From JANNAV01 sp031384695 (lineage in GTDB: Bacteria > Pseudomonadota > Alphaproteobacteria > Rhodobacterales > Rhodobacteraceae): DNA of 55,730 nucleotides. Positions 42,015 to 49,990 of this stretch are shown here, piece after piece. The translations under genes and the position numbers were made by a program. Numbering within the stretch: position 1 is the first letter of the stretch; each line of letters opens with the position of its first letter. Where the stretch lies: the NCBI GenBank assembly GCA_031384695.1, contig JANNAV010000166.1, positions 1 through 55,730 on the forward strand, in the 5' to 3' direction. The notes beneath the pieces are model-generated. The model worked only from the letters and a program-made list of their open reading frames with translations. It was not told the origin of the DNA and ran no database searches.

Positions 42015-42629
42015 TCAGGTTTTCCAGATCACCCAAGCCGCCACCCCCAGCAGCGCCAGCGCCATGCCCCGCCGCACCATGGCTGCCCGCGCCTCATCCG
42101 CAAGCCAGCCCTGCGCCGCCCCCGCCGCCGCCACCAGACCGGCATGCACCGCCGTCGCCACGGCCACATAGATCGCCGACAGCACCGCCACATCCGCGGG
42201 CCCCGCACCCGGCGTCAAAAACCCCGGCAAAACCGCGATGAAAAACAGCGCTGCTTTCGGGTTGAGCAGATTGGTGATCAACCCGCGCCGGAAATACCGC
42301 TCAAGCGACGCGCCTTGGCCCGCAAACCCGTTCTCCTCCCTGCCGCCGCGCCAGGCGTCCCAGGCAAGCCAGATCAGAAAGATCACCCCCGCCCAGCGTA
42401 TCCCCTGATAGGCAGCCGCCGATTCGCTGATCACTGCCGACAGCCCCAGCCCCGCCGCCACCCCAAGCGCCGCCAGCCCGCACGCCACCCCTGCCACCGC
42501 CGCAAAGCCCGCGCGCCGCCCCTCGGTTGCCGCAATCAGCGCCAGATACCCCATGTTCGGCCCCGGCGTCAGTTCGACAACCAGCGAGGTGAACGCAAAA
42601 CCAAGCAGGCCGGGCAGATCGGGTGTCAT
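42015..42629 (-). CDS. LysE family translocator
   Basis: A 204-residue, six-helix exporter of the LysE/RhtB amino-acid efflux family. The N-terminal TSLVVELTPGPNMGYLALIA carries the family motif (tPGPnm); the central RRGLITNLLNPKAALFFIAVLPGF is the second conserved segment (GxxxNLLNPKaalFf). The ATG at 42629 is preceded by GGAGGGGG at 6 bases. It lies downstream of hemF on the same strand, with direct repeats in the intervening 76 bases that could regulate it. The exported amino acid is not predictable. Confidence 0.92.
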   Translation of the reverse strand: MTPDLPGLLGFAFTSLVVELTPGPNMGYLALIAATEGRRAGFAAVAGVACGLAALGVAAGLGLSAVISESAAAYQGIRWAGVIFLIWLAWDAWRGGREENGFAGQGASLERYFRRGLITNLLNPKAALFFIAVLPGFLTPGAGPADVAVLSAIYVAVATAVHAGLVAAAGAAQGWLADEARAAMVRRGMALALLGVAAWVIWKT

Positions 42630-42665
42630 CAACCGCCCCCTCCCATTCAAGCGTCAATCAGGCCG

Positions 42666-42705
42666 TATGCATGGGTTGTGCAGACGCCTATGCATCACTT
42701 GTGCA
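42666..42705 (-). promoter_or_regulatory. paired direct repeats upstream of the LysE gene
   Basis: Two 17-base repeats, TATGCATGGGTTGTGCA (42666-42682) and TATGCATCACTTGTGCA (42689-42705), match at 14 of 17 positions and recur with a 23-base period. They fill the gap between the hemF stop and the LysE ribosome-binding site. Paired sites two helix turns apart suit a cooperative regulator. The binding protein is unknown. Confidence 0.45.
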
Positions 42706-43566
42706 TCACGTCCATTTGGCAACCGGCGGCAGGCTCATCAGCACCGCATTGGCATCATGGCCGCTTTCCAGACCAAACTTTGTACCCCGGTCATAGACCA
42801 GATTATACTCGGCATATAGCCCGCGGTGGATCAGTTGCACCTCGCGGTCGGCCCCGGAAAAGGCCGTGCCGATGCGCTTTTCGGTTAACGGCGCGAACGC
42901 GGGCAGAAAGGCGCGGCCCACACCTTGCGTCAGGGCAAAATCGGCCTCCCAGTCGCCGCTGTCCAGATCATCGTAGAAAATCCCCCCCACCCCGCGCGCC
43001 CGGCCCCGGTGCGGAATGAAGAAATACTCATCCGCCCAGACCTTGAATTTCTGATAATAATCAGGGTGATGCGCATCGCATGCCGCCTGCATTGCGGCGT
43101 GGAAATGCGCGGTATCCTCGGCGTATTCGATGCAAGGGTTCAGATCGGAACCGCCGCCGAACCAGCAGGCATGCGGCGTCCAGAACATCCGGGTGTTCAT
43201 ATGCACCGCCGGGGCGTGCGGGTTAACCATATGCGCCACCAAAGAGATGCCCGAGGCCCAGAATCGCGGGTCTCGGTCCATCCCCGGCACACCCCGCGCG
43301 GCCATGGCTTGTTGCGCCCGCGCGCCCAGAACCCCGTGCACTTCCGAGACGTTGACCCCCACTTTCTCGAACACCGCCCCCCCGCGCATCACACTCATCA
43401 ACCCGCCGCCGCCATCCTCGCGCAGCGTCGGCGTCAGTTCGAACCGGCCCGCATTGCCCTTGCCATGCCTGCGCTCAAGTCCTTCAAAAGCCTCAACAAT
43501 CTCATCGCGCAACGCCCGGAACCAGGCCGATGCCCGCTGCTTTTTCGCCAGGAACTCATCAGTCAT
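42706..43566 (-). CDS. hemF: oxygen-dependent coproporphyrinogen III oxidase
   Basis: A 286-residue aerobic enzyme converting coproporphyrinogen III to protoporphyrinogen IX. Core motifs: FELTPTLREDGGGGLMSVMRGGAVFEKVGVN, ISLVAHMVNPHAPAVHMNTR, WFGGGSDLNPC, FKVWADEYFFIPHRGRARGVGGIFYDDL and QLIHRGLYAEYNLVYDRGTKFGL (all within 42750-43480). These include the conserved His and Arg residues of the active site. The ATG at 43566 has AAAGG 6 bases upstream. Its presence shows that heme synthesis here can run with oxygen; whether an anaerobic HemN exists cannot be seen. Confidence 0.97.
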   Translation of the reverse strand: MTDEFLAKKQRASAWFRALRDEIVEAFEGLERRHGKGNAGRFELTPTLREDGGGGLMSVMRGGAVFEKVGVNVSEVHGVLGARAQQAMAARGVPGMDRDPRFWASGISLVAHMVNPHAPAVHMNTRMFWTPHACWFGGGSDLNPCIEYAEDTAHFHAAMQAACDAHHPDYYQKFKVWADEYFFIPHRGRARGVGGIFYDDLDSGDWEADFALTQGVGRAFLPAFAPLTEKRIGTAFSGADREVQLIHRGLYAEYNLVYDRGTKFGLESGHDANAVLMSLPPVAKWT

Positions 43567-43704
43567 CGCAGGCCTTTCCAATCCGGTACGGCTGTTCTTA
43601 GCATTGCCAAACGGCTGCTTCAACGTGTCCGCATGCGCAGGATTGATTTGGCAGAACTGCCGCCGCCCCCTATAGTTGTCTGGCAACCATCGTTGGATCG
43701 CGCC

Positions 43705-44094
43705 ATGAAACGCCTTTTGCTGCCCGCCCTGATCATGCTTAACGCCTGCGGCACCCCGCAACAGCAATGTATTAACAGCGGCACCCGCGATCTGCGGGTG
43801 GTAGACCGGCTGATCGCCGAGGCCGAAGGCAATCTGGCGCGCGGATATGCCTATGAAACCGTGACGGTTTATGAAACCGAATGGGTGAATTGCACGCCTT
43901 ACCCCAGCGAAGCCGTGCCCAACCCTGCACCAAGATCCTGCTTTGAGCGTGTCCCCGAAACCAGCCGCAGACCCGTCGCCATCGACCTTGCAGCCGAGCA
44001 ATCCAAGCTTGCAGGCCTGCAAGCCAAACGCAAAAGCCAGTTGCGCGCCGCTGCCGCCGTGGTGGCCGAATGCAAGGCCTTGCACCCGGAATAA
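43705..44094 (+). CDS. small hypothetical lipoprotein
   Basis: A 129-residue protein with a lipoprotein signal, MKRLLLPALIMLNACGTPQQ; the lipidated Cys is residue 15. The mature part has four more Cys (QQCINSG, VNCTPYP, SCFERV, AECKALHPE), a helix VVDRLIAEAEGNLARGYAYETVTVYETEWVNC, and a charged C-terminal helix. The pattern CINSGTRDLRVVDRLIAEAEGNLARGYA, seen at about 43765-43850, suggests a small coiled or disulfide-stabilised periplasmic protein, anchored to a membrane. It is divergent from hemF. No family is recognised by name. Confidence 0.75.
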   Translation: MKRLLLPALIMLNACGTPQQQCINSGTRDLRVVDRLIAEAEGNLARGYAYETVTVYETEWVNCTPYPSEAVPNPAPRSCFERVPETSRRPVAIDLAAEQSKLAGLQAKRKSQLRAAAAVVAECKALHPE

Positions 44095-44104
44095 CCGCTT
44101 TTTA

Positions 44105-44914
44105 TCAGTGAGATGGCGCCGATACCGCATCAATAAGACAGCGCCCGCCATCCACCGTCAGAATCTGCCCGGTCATGAATCCCGAGGCGTCCGAGGCCAG
44201 AAACTGCACGGTTTCCACCAGCTCCGTCGCCGGGGCAATCCGCCCCAAAGGCGTGCCCGCCTCGATCAATCCCCGGTCATCCGGCGCGTCTTTCAGGGCA
44301 TGTTGCAACGACGCGCTCATCACCGAACCCAATGCAACTGCATTCACCCGGATGCCCTTGGGGGCCAGCGCCACCGCCAAAGACCGGGTCATCTGATCGA
44401 CCGCCGCACAGGCAATCGAATAGCCCAAAAGTTGCGGCTGCGTACGGTGGGCGGCAATCGACGAAAGGTTAACGATCACCCCCACCGGACCGGTATGATC
44501 CGGCGTGCGCTCGGCGGCTGCAATCATCCGTTTGGCGGTCATCTGCGACATCCGCAGGCTGGTCATCAGGTTTTGCTGCAACATCTCCTCCACCACATCC
44601 GCTGCCAGGTTCAGCGGGTCCGATGTCCGCATCATCCGCGAGGCGTTGACCAGAATGTCGATCCGGTCAAACGCATCCATTGTGGCCGACAACAGGTTGG
44701 TAATACACAGTTTTTCCCGCAAGTCGCCCGCAAACATCCGCACCGCCCCCTCGGCGCGCGCCTCTTCGCCCACCTCGGCCTCCAGCTTGGCCTCATCCAT
44801 ATCGGCGAACATCACATTCGCGCCTTTGTCGACAAAAAACCGTGCAATCGCAAGGCCGATGCCATTGGCCGAGCCTGTCACAATCGCAGTTTTGCCGGTG
44901 ATGGAATAAGACAA
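44105..44914 (-). CDS. SDR family oxidoreductase with altered active site
   Basis: A 269-residue Rossmann-fold short-chain dehydrogenase/reductase. The cofactor motif TGSANGIG (residues 14-21) and MFADMD (NAD-type acidic strand end) are normal. The structural Asn-Asn-Ala-Gly is VNASR, and the catalytic Ser lies in IVNLSS (151/152). The active-site YxxxK is Y165-S-I-A-C169, with cysteine instead of lysine. Normal SDR catalysis needs that lysine, so this may be inactive, a regulator or a changed chemistry. The start is TTG at 44914 with GGGGAGG 6 bases upstream. It converges with the small lipoprotein gene. Confidence 0.85.
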   Translation of the reverse strand: MSYSITGKTAIVTGSANGIGLAIARFFVDKGANVMFADMDEAKLEAEVGEEARAEGAVRMFAGDLREKLCITNLLSATMDAFDRIDILVNASRMMRTSDPLNLAADVVEEMLQQNLMTSLRMSQMTAKRMIAAAERTPDHTGPVGVIVNLSSIAAHRTQPQLLGYSIACAAVDQMTRSLAVALAPKGIRVNAVALGSVMSASLQHALKDAPDDRGLIEAGTPLGRIAPATELVETVQFLASDASGFMTGQILTVDGGRCLIDAVSAPSH

Positions 44915-44939
44915 TCGCGGCCTCCCCTTTGCGCAAATC

Positions 44940-45926
44940 TCAACGCGGCTTGATCGGATGTGCCGCGCGCGTCACCCGGAACGCCACATCGCCACCGATG
45001 GTTTCAACATCGCGAAACAGCGTGGCCAGCACCGGATCATAGGGCAAATGCTTGTTCGCCACCAGCCAAAGCACGCCGCCCGGCCCCAATCCACGATGCG
45101 CCGCCCGCAAGAACCCCATCCCCAGCCCCGGATCGGCATCGCGCGAATTGTGAAACGGCGGGTTCAACACCACCGCCTGCCAGGGCCGCAGCGGCTTAAA
45201 GGTTAACGCGTCCGCCCAGTGAAACACCGCCCGAGGATCGTTAAGGTTAATGCGCGCACAGTCCAGCGCCGCCGCCTCGGCCTCGATCACGTCCAACTCC
45301 TGCACGCCCTCGCGCGCCAGCACCGCCCGCGACAGATAGCCCCAGCCGGCCCCCAGGTCGGCCACCCGCGCGGGCAGTTTGCCCAGCAAGGCCGCCGCCA
45401 GCAGGGCCGAACCGCGATCCGGCCCATCGGCCGAAAACACCCCCGGCAAAGTCTGAAATCCGCCCGCCACGATCTTGGCCTGCGCCGCCCAATCCGCCAG
45501 ACCAACCCCCGGCACCACCACCGCCAGCTTGCCATGCGCCTTGGCCAGTGCCGCCCCAACCGCAAGGCCCAAGCCTTTGCAATCCTTCAGAATACTGTCC
45601 ACACCATCGGTCTTTTGCCCGTCGATGACGATCACCCCGCCGGGTGCCAAATCCGCCGCCGCCGCCGCCAGCAACGCCCGCGCTTCGGCTTTGGCGCGCG
45701 GCACGCAAACAATCGCCATCGCCGCAGGACCACTCAGCGCAGTCGCGTAACCCTTGGCTGCAAAGTGATCGTGATCCGGCTTGAACCCGGTCAGAACCAC
45801 CACCTGCGCGGCTGGCAGATCGCTCAGCACATCGCCTGCACGCGGGCGATACACCGCGATTTGCCCCACATCAGGCAACACCAGCGCGCCGCTTTCCAGC
45901 GCCATTTCAAGTCGGGATGATCGCAT
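44940..45926 (-). CDS. class I SAM-dependent methyltransferase, RsmC-like
   Basis: A 328-residue RNA methyltransferase of the RsmC/RlmG type. The N-terminal half is a degenerate methyltransferase fold (VVLTGFKPDHDHFAAKGYATAL, DLAPGGVIVIDGQKTDGVDS). The catalytic half has ARVADLGAGWGYLSRAVLA (SAM motif I), LDVIEAEAAALDCARINL and the N6/N2 methylation motif VVLNPPFHN. RsmC makes m2G1207 in 16S rRNA. The two-domain build agrees with this, but related large-subunit enzymes are possible. The Met at 45926 begins the conserved RLEMALESGAL; no strong ribosome-binding site is seen. clpS ends 20 bases upstream. Confidence 0.82.
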   Translation of the reverse strand: MRSSRLEMALESGALVLPDVGQIAVYRPRAGDVLSDLPAAQVVVLTGFKPDHDHFAAKGYATALSGPAAMAIVCVPRAKAEARALLAAAAADLAPGGVIVIDGQKTDGVDSILKDCKGLGLAVGAALAKAHGKLAVVVPGVGLADWAAQAKIVAGGFQTLPGVFSADGPDRGSALLAAALLGKLPARVADLGAGWGYLSRAVLAREGVQELDVIEAEAAALDCARINLNDPRAVFHWADALTFKPLRPWQAVVLNPPFHNSRDADPGLGMGFLRAAHRGLGPGGVLWLVANKHLPYDPVLATLFRDVETIGGDVAFRVTRAAHPIKPR

Positions 45927-45945
45927 CTGGGGGCGGCGGTAAAGC

Positions 45946-46266
45946 CTAGTCCTTTTCCATCGTGCATTGCAGCGGGTGCTGATGTCTGCGTGCAAAATCC
46001 ATGACTTGCGCCACTTTGGTTTCGGCCACCTCGTAAGAGAATACCGCCACCACCGCCAGCCCTTTCTTGTGGACCATCAGCATGATCTCGAACGCCTGCG
46101 CATGGTTCAGGCCGAAGAACCGCTCCAGCACATGCACGACGAATTCCATCGGCGTGTAATCGTCGTTCAATAACATCACCTTGTACATCGGTGGCCGCTG
46201 GGTGACGGTTTTGGTCTTGGTCAACACCGAGGCGTCATCGCCCGGCCCTTTGGGCGCATCAGTCAT
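45946..46266 (-). CDS. clpS: ATP-dependent Clp protease adaptor ClpS
   Basis: A 106-residue N-end-rule adaptor that passes substrates with destabilising N-termini to ClpAP. The core PPMYKVMLLNDDYTPMEFVVHVLERFFGLNHAQAFEIMLMVHKKG (at about 46060-46190) contains the N-degron-binding NDD, the TPMEFV helix and the HxxG of the substrate pocket. The VFSYEVAETKVAQV and HPLQCTMEKD segments finish the fold. The ATG at 46266 leaves the typical flexible 25-residue N-terminus. It reads with the RsmC-like gene and is divergent from the HAD phosphatase. Confidence 0.95.
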   Translation of the reverse strand: MTDAPKGPGDDASVLTKTKTVTQRPPMYKVMLLNDDYTPMEFVVHVLERFFGLNHAQAFEIMLMVHKKGLAVVAVFSYEVAETKVAQVMDFARRHQHPLQCTMEKD

Positions 46267-46398
46267 GAAAAGCGGGGTGTGCGGCAAGGGGTCTGCTCCG
46301 GGTGGATTCGCGAGGGGAAGGTGCAAACTTTCAATATAGCGATTTTCCGCCTTGCGAAAAGGCCCTTGCCCCGAACAAGATGCAAACTGCGAGGTCAC

Positions 46399-47112
46399 AT
46401 GCCCCAACTTACCACCATCGGTTTCGATGCCGACGACACGCTTTGGCAGAACGAGGCGTTTTTCCGGCTGACACAGGCGCGGTTTACCTCTTTACTGGCC
46501 GACCACGCCGAGGCCACACATCTGGACGAGCGGCTGCTTGCGGCAGAGCGTCGCAACCTTGGGCATTATGGCTTCGGTGTGAAGGGCTTTACCCTGTCGA
46601 TGATCGAGACCGCGATCGAAGTTACCGAGGGCCGGGTGCCGGCATCGGTGATCGGCGAATTGATCGCGGCCGGGCGCGACATGCTGGCGCATCCGATCGA
46701 ACTTTTGCCGCATGCGCGTGAGACGGTGGCAAAGCTGGGCAAAACCCACCGGGTCTTGCTGATCACCAAGGGCGATCTTTTGGATCAGGAACGCAAGCTG
46801 GCGCAATCGGGCCTTGGCGATCTGTTCCACGGTGTCGAGATCGTGTCCGACAAAACCCCAGGCGCCTATGCGCAGATATTCAAGCGCCACGGGCACGGGG
46901 CGGCGCGAGCGATGATGGTGGGCAATTCGCTGAAATCGGATGTGATTCCGGTGATTGCGGCGGGCGGCTGGGGGGTGCATGTACCGCATGGCCTGACCTG
47001 GGCGCTGGAAGCCGCCGATGCACCCACCACCCATCGGCGGTTTCACGCATTGGCCGATCTGGGCGCCCTGCCTGATCTTGTGGCGGCCCTGCATTCCGGC
47101 CACAAGACCTAG
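46399..47112 (+). CDS. HAD family hydrolase
   Basis: A 237-residue haloacid-dehalogenase-fold phosphatase. Motif I is IGFDADDTLW (nucleophile and acid Asp), motif II LLITKG, motif III the lysine around SDKTPGAY, and motif IV GNSLKSDVIPVIAAGG. The cap domain lies between residues about 20 and 105 (subclass IA). The GAGG box lies 4 bases before the ATG at 46399. It is divergent from clpS, about 130 bases away. Substrate unknown; small phosphorylated metabolites are typical for the class. Confidence 0.88.
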   Translation: MPQLTTIGFDADDTLWQNEAFFRLTQARFTSLLADHAEATHLDERLLAAERRNLGHYGFGVKGFTLSMIETAIEVTEGRVPASVIGELIAAGRDMLAHPIELLPHARETVAKLGKTHRVLLITKGDLLDQERKLAQSGLGDLFHGVEIVSDKTPGAYAQIFKRHGHGAARAMMVGNSLKSDVIPVIAAGGWGVHVPHGLTWALEAADAPTTHRRFHALADLGALPDLVAALHSGHKT

Positions 47113-47262
47113 CGGAGTAAGGCTTGGGTATTACCGCAAAAGCACACAAGGAAAACATCGAAAGCCTTTGAACCAAAGGGGTTTTCCCGAATCCATCGCT
47201 GTGCTAGCCTTTCTTCAAGCAGAACAAACCCCCGGTCAATGAGGGGTAACGAGGCAGGTTAT

Positions 47263-48933
47263 ATGAGCAGTCAGGCAACGCCCCACTGGCGTGAGTGTGT
47301 CCGGAATTTTCTATGTGTCATGGCGCTGTCGCTGATTGCGGCCTGTTCAGGCCCGCAGCAGTCCCGTGCGGCCCCCTATGCGGCCTATGTGATGGACGCC
47401 CGCACCGGCGAGACGCTCTATTCCGAGAACGCCGAGACCCGGCTGCACCCTGCGTCGCTGACCAAGATGATGACGCTGTACATCGCCTTTGAGGAGATCG
47501 AGCGGGGCCGCCTGTCGCTGGATACCATGATCACCGTCAGCAAGAACGCAGCCGCGCAACCGCCTTCGAAACTGGGGCTGAAGGCGGGGCAGAAAATTCA
47601 GTTGCGCTATCTGATCCGGGCGGCTGCGGTGAAATCGGCCAATGATGCGGCCGCCGCAATCGGTGATCACATCGGCGGCAATCAGGAAAAATTCGCCATC
47701 CGCATGACCCGCACCGCCAAGGCGCTGGGGATGAAGAACACCACTTTCAAGAACGCAAACGGGTTGACGGCGAAGGGGCATCTGTCCACCGCCCACGATA
47801 TGTCCACGCTGGGGCGGCATTTGTTTTACGATTTTCCGCAGTATTACAACATCTTCTCGCGCCGGTCCACCGATGCGGGCCTGGCCGAGGTGGCCAACAC
47901 CAACCGCCGCTTTCTCGACAGCTACCGCGGTGCGGACGGCATCAAGACCGGCTATACCGAACCTGCGGGGTTCAACCTGACAGCCTCTGCCGAGCGCAAT
48001 GGCGTGCGGATCATCGCCACCGTGTTTGGCGGCAAATCCACCGCCAACCGCAACGCCAAGATGACCGAATTGCTGGATCTTGGCTTTGCCAAGGCGCCTG
48101 CGAATGCCAATTCGTCCGCCCCCGCCGCCCCGAACTATCCCGCCGCCGACGCCGAACTGGTGGCCGAGGCCGATCCGCTGCCCGAAGTCGCGGGCGGTGC
48201 TGGCAAGACCATCCGCATGATCATGGCGGTGGCAAAATCGCCGCGCCCGTTGCCGCGCCCGGTGCCGTCAGCGGCGGTAGAGGTGGCCGTGGCCGCGATG
48301 CAGGACGATATCGCGGGCGCATTGGCCGAGGCGGTTGCCCCACCGCCGCCCGCAGATACGCTTGAGGCGCAGGCGGTTGGCCTCGCCGATATGGTGGTGG
48401 CCGATGTGGTGGTGGCCGATGTGGCAGCCCCGGCCGATGTGCCCGTTACTGAAGCACCTTTGCTCGAAGCGCCCGCCACGGAACCGGCAATTCTGGCCGC
48501 CATGGAGCCCGCACCCGCACCTGAAATCCTGTCCGTTACCGCCTCGCCCACCACCACCGAAGTGGTGGCTCTGGTGGCAACCCCACGCCCCGCCAAACGC
48601 AAGGCGCCGATCTACGAGGACGTGGTTCTGGCCGATGCCAGTGCCGCCGAAACCGGCATCGCCGAGGCCGAGGTTGTCACCCGCATCTCCACCTCAGGCG
48701 GGCGGCAATGGGGCATCAATGTCGGCCGGTTCAACACCCGCTCCGAAGCCGAGCGCATCTTGCTGAAAACCCAGCTTGCCGAAAGCGCCACTCTGGGCGG
48801 GGGCTTGCGCAAGATCATCCAGAAAAGCGGCGCGTTTGACGCGAATTTCATGGGGCTGACGCAGGACGGCGCCGATCTTGCCTGCCGCCGGTTGCAGGCG
48901 CGCGCGGTGCAATGCTTCACGATGGGGCCATAA
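47263..48933 (+). CDS. D-alanyl-D-alanine carboxypeptidase with C-terminal SPOR domain
   Basis: A 556-residue penicillin-binding protein of the DacA/PBP5-PBP6 family that trims the terminal D-Ala from peptidoglycan stem peptides. After a signal peptide (NFLCVMALSLIAACSG, which also contains a possible lipobox Cys) come the three active-site motifs: SLTKMM (SxxK), SAND (SxN) and KTGYT (KTG). Residues about 280-470 are a Pro/Ala/Val-rich linker with VVADV repeats. The last 80 (WGINVGRFNTRSEAERILLKTQ to CFTMGP) form a SPOR peptidoglycan-binding domain, which may direct it to septal wall. Its final 17 bases overlap the convergent TsaC gene. Confidence 0.92.
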   Translation: MSSQATPHWRECVRNFLCVMALSLIAACSGPQQSRAAPYAAYVMDARTGETLYSENAETRLHPASLTKMMTLYIAFEEIERGRLSLDTMITVSKNAAAQPPSKLGLKAGQKIQLRYLIRAAAVKSANDAAAAIGDHIGGNQEKFAIRMTRTAKALGMKNTTFKNANGLTAKGHLSTAHDMSTLGRHLFYDFPQYYNIFSRRSTDAGLAEVANTNRRFLDSYRGADGIKTGYTEPAGFNLTASAERNGVRIIATVFGGKSTANRNAKMTELLDLGFAKAPANANSSAPAAPNYPAADAELVAEADPLPEVAGGAGKTIRMIMAVAKSPRPLPRPVPSAAVEVAVAAMQDDIAGALAEAVAPPPPADTLEAQAVGLADMVVADVVVADVAAPADVPVTEAPLLEAPATEPAILAAMEPAPAPEILSVTASPTTTEVVALVATPRPAKRKAPIYEDVVLADASAAETGIAEAEVVTRISTSGGRQWGINVGRFNTRSEAERILLKTQLAESATLGGGLRKIIQKSGAFDANFMGLTQDGADLACRRLQARAVQCFTMGP

Positions 48934-49894
48934 GCGGGGAACGCTGACCACGCGGCGCGGCAGCCCGGCGCAACCTGTCATTGATCGCGCGCCCCAACCC
49001 GGTTTCAGGCACCTTTGCCACGGCAATCCGGCCATCCGGCCCGGCAAGGCTGTCCGCCTCGCGCAGCAGGTGAAAAAGGTTCGCCGCAGCCTCCACCAGA
49101 TCACCAGCCGCCGAAAGGCTCAGCGTGCCGGTGCGGCTGCCAAAGCCGATGCTCACCTCACCCGGCAACCACCCGTCCGCCCCGATCCGCAGCCCCGCAG
49201 CCGGGGCGTAATGCGAGGCCATCTGCCCCGGCGCGCTGGGCCGTCCGGTATCGCCACCCAGCGGCAGGGCGACGCCCAGCAACGCCTCCAGCGCCTCAAC
49301 CGGCACCCCGCCCGGGCGCAGCAAAACCGGCGCACCCACCAGCCCCAGTATGGTTGATTCCACCCCCACCGCACAGGCGCCGCCATCCATCACCGCCGCA
49401 ATCCGGCCCGATAGCCCCGCCACCACATGCGCCGCCCGCGTCGGCGAAACCCCCCCGGACGGGTTGGCCGATGGTGCCGCCAACGGCCCGCCAAAGGCCC
49501 GCAGCAAGGCCTGCGCCACCGGATGCGCAGGCACCCTGATCGCCACGCTCGGCAAATCCGCCGTCACCAGCGCCGACAGCCCCGCACCCGCGCGCAGCGG
49601 CAGCACCAGCGTCAGCGGCCCCGGCCAGAACCCGGCGGCCACCCGTTCAGCCACCGCATCAAACACGCCGTACTGCCGCGCCGCCGCAACATCCGGCACA
49701 TGCACGATCAGTGGGTTGAACCTCGGCCGCCCCTTGGCCGCAAATATCCGCGCCACCGCGATATCGGAACGCGCATCCCCCCCCAGCCCGTAAACCGTCT
49801 CGGTGGGAAATGCGACCAGCCCCGCCGCCGCCAGCACCTCGGCTGCGCGGCTATGCCCCAGGGCGTCCGGCAAAAGAGACTCGATCTTGATCAT
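48917..49894 (-). CDS. L-threonylcarbamoyladenylate synthase (Sua5/TsaC)
   Basis: A 325-residue enzyme that makes threonylcarbamoyl-AMP for the universal t6A37 tRNA modification. The YrdC domain covers residues about 10-200: GLVAFPTETVYGLGGDARSD, IFAAKGRPRFNPLIVHV (KxR, nucleotide binding), FWPGPLTLVLPLR and APSANPSGGVSPTRA. The remaining 120 residues, beginning RPGQMASHYAP-type (SAPGQMASHYAP), are the Sua5 domain, so this is the long form. The ATG at 49894 lacks a ribosome-binding site and sits directly against the ACGTAGCGTAG motif. It is divergent from the acyl-CoA dehydrogenase gene. Confidence 0.93.
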   Translation of the reverse strand: MIKIESLLPDALGHSRAAEVLAAAGLVAFPTETVYGLGGDARSDIAVARIFAAKGRPRFNPLIVHVPDVAAARQYGVFDAVAERVAAGFWPGPLTLVLPLRAGAGLSALVTADLPSVAIRVPAHPVAQALLRAFGGPLAAPSANPSGGVSPTRAAHVVAGLSGRIAAVMDGGACAVGVESTILGLVGAPVLLRPGGVPVEALEALLGVALPLGGDTGRPSAPGQMASHYAPAAGLRIGADGWLPGEVSIGFGSRTGTLSLSAAGDLVEAAANLFHLLREADSLAGPDGRIAVAKVPETGLGRAINDRLRRAAAPRGQRSPLMAPS

Positions 49895-49895
49895 G

Positions 49896-49906
49896 ACGTA
49901 GCGTAG
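49896..49906 (+). promoter_or_regulatory. shared 11-bp site upstream of the acyl-CoA dehydrogenase gene
   Basis: ACGTAGCGTAG lies 85 bases before the acyl-CoA dehydrogenase ATG (49991) and directly before the TsaC start on the other strand. It is the same 11-mer, in the same orientation relative to its downstream gene, as at 10063-10073 before the acyl-CoA synthetase gene. Confidence 0.4.
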
Positions 49907-49990
49907 CCCTTGCACGATGTCTGCGGGTATCTAACCTGCCTTTACCCCGCCCCACCGCCAAATGCCAAGCCGAACCCGAAGGATGCCCCA

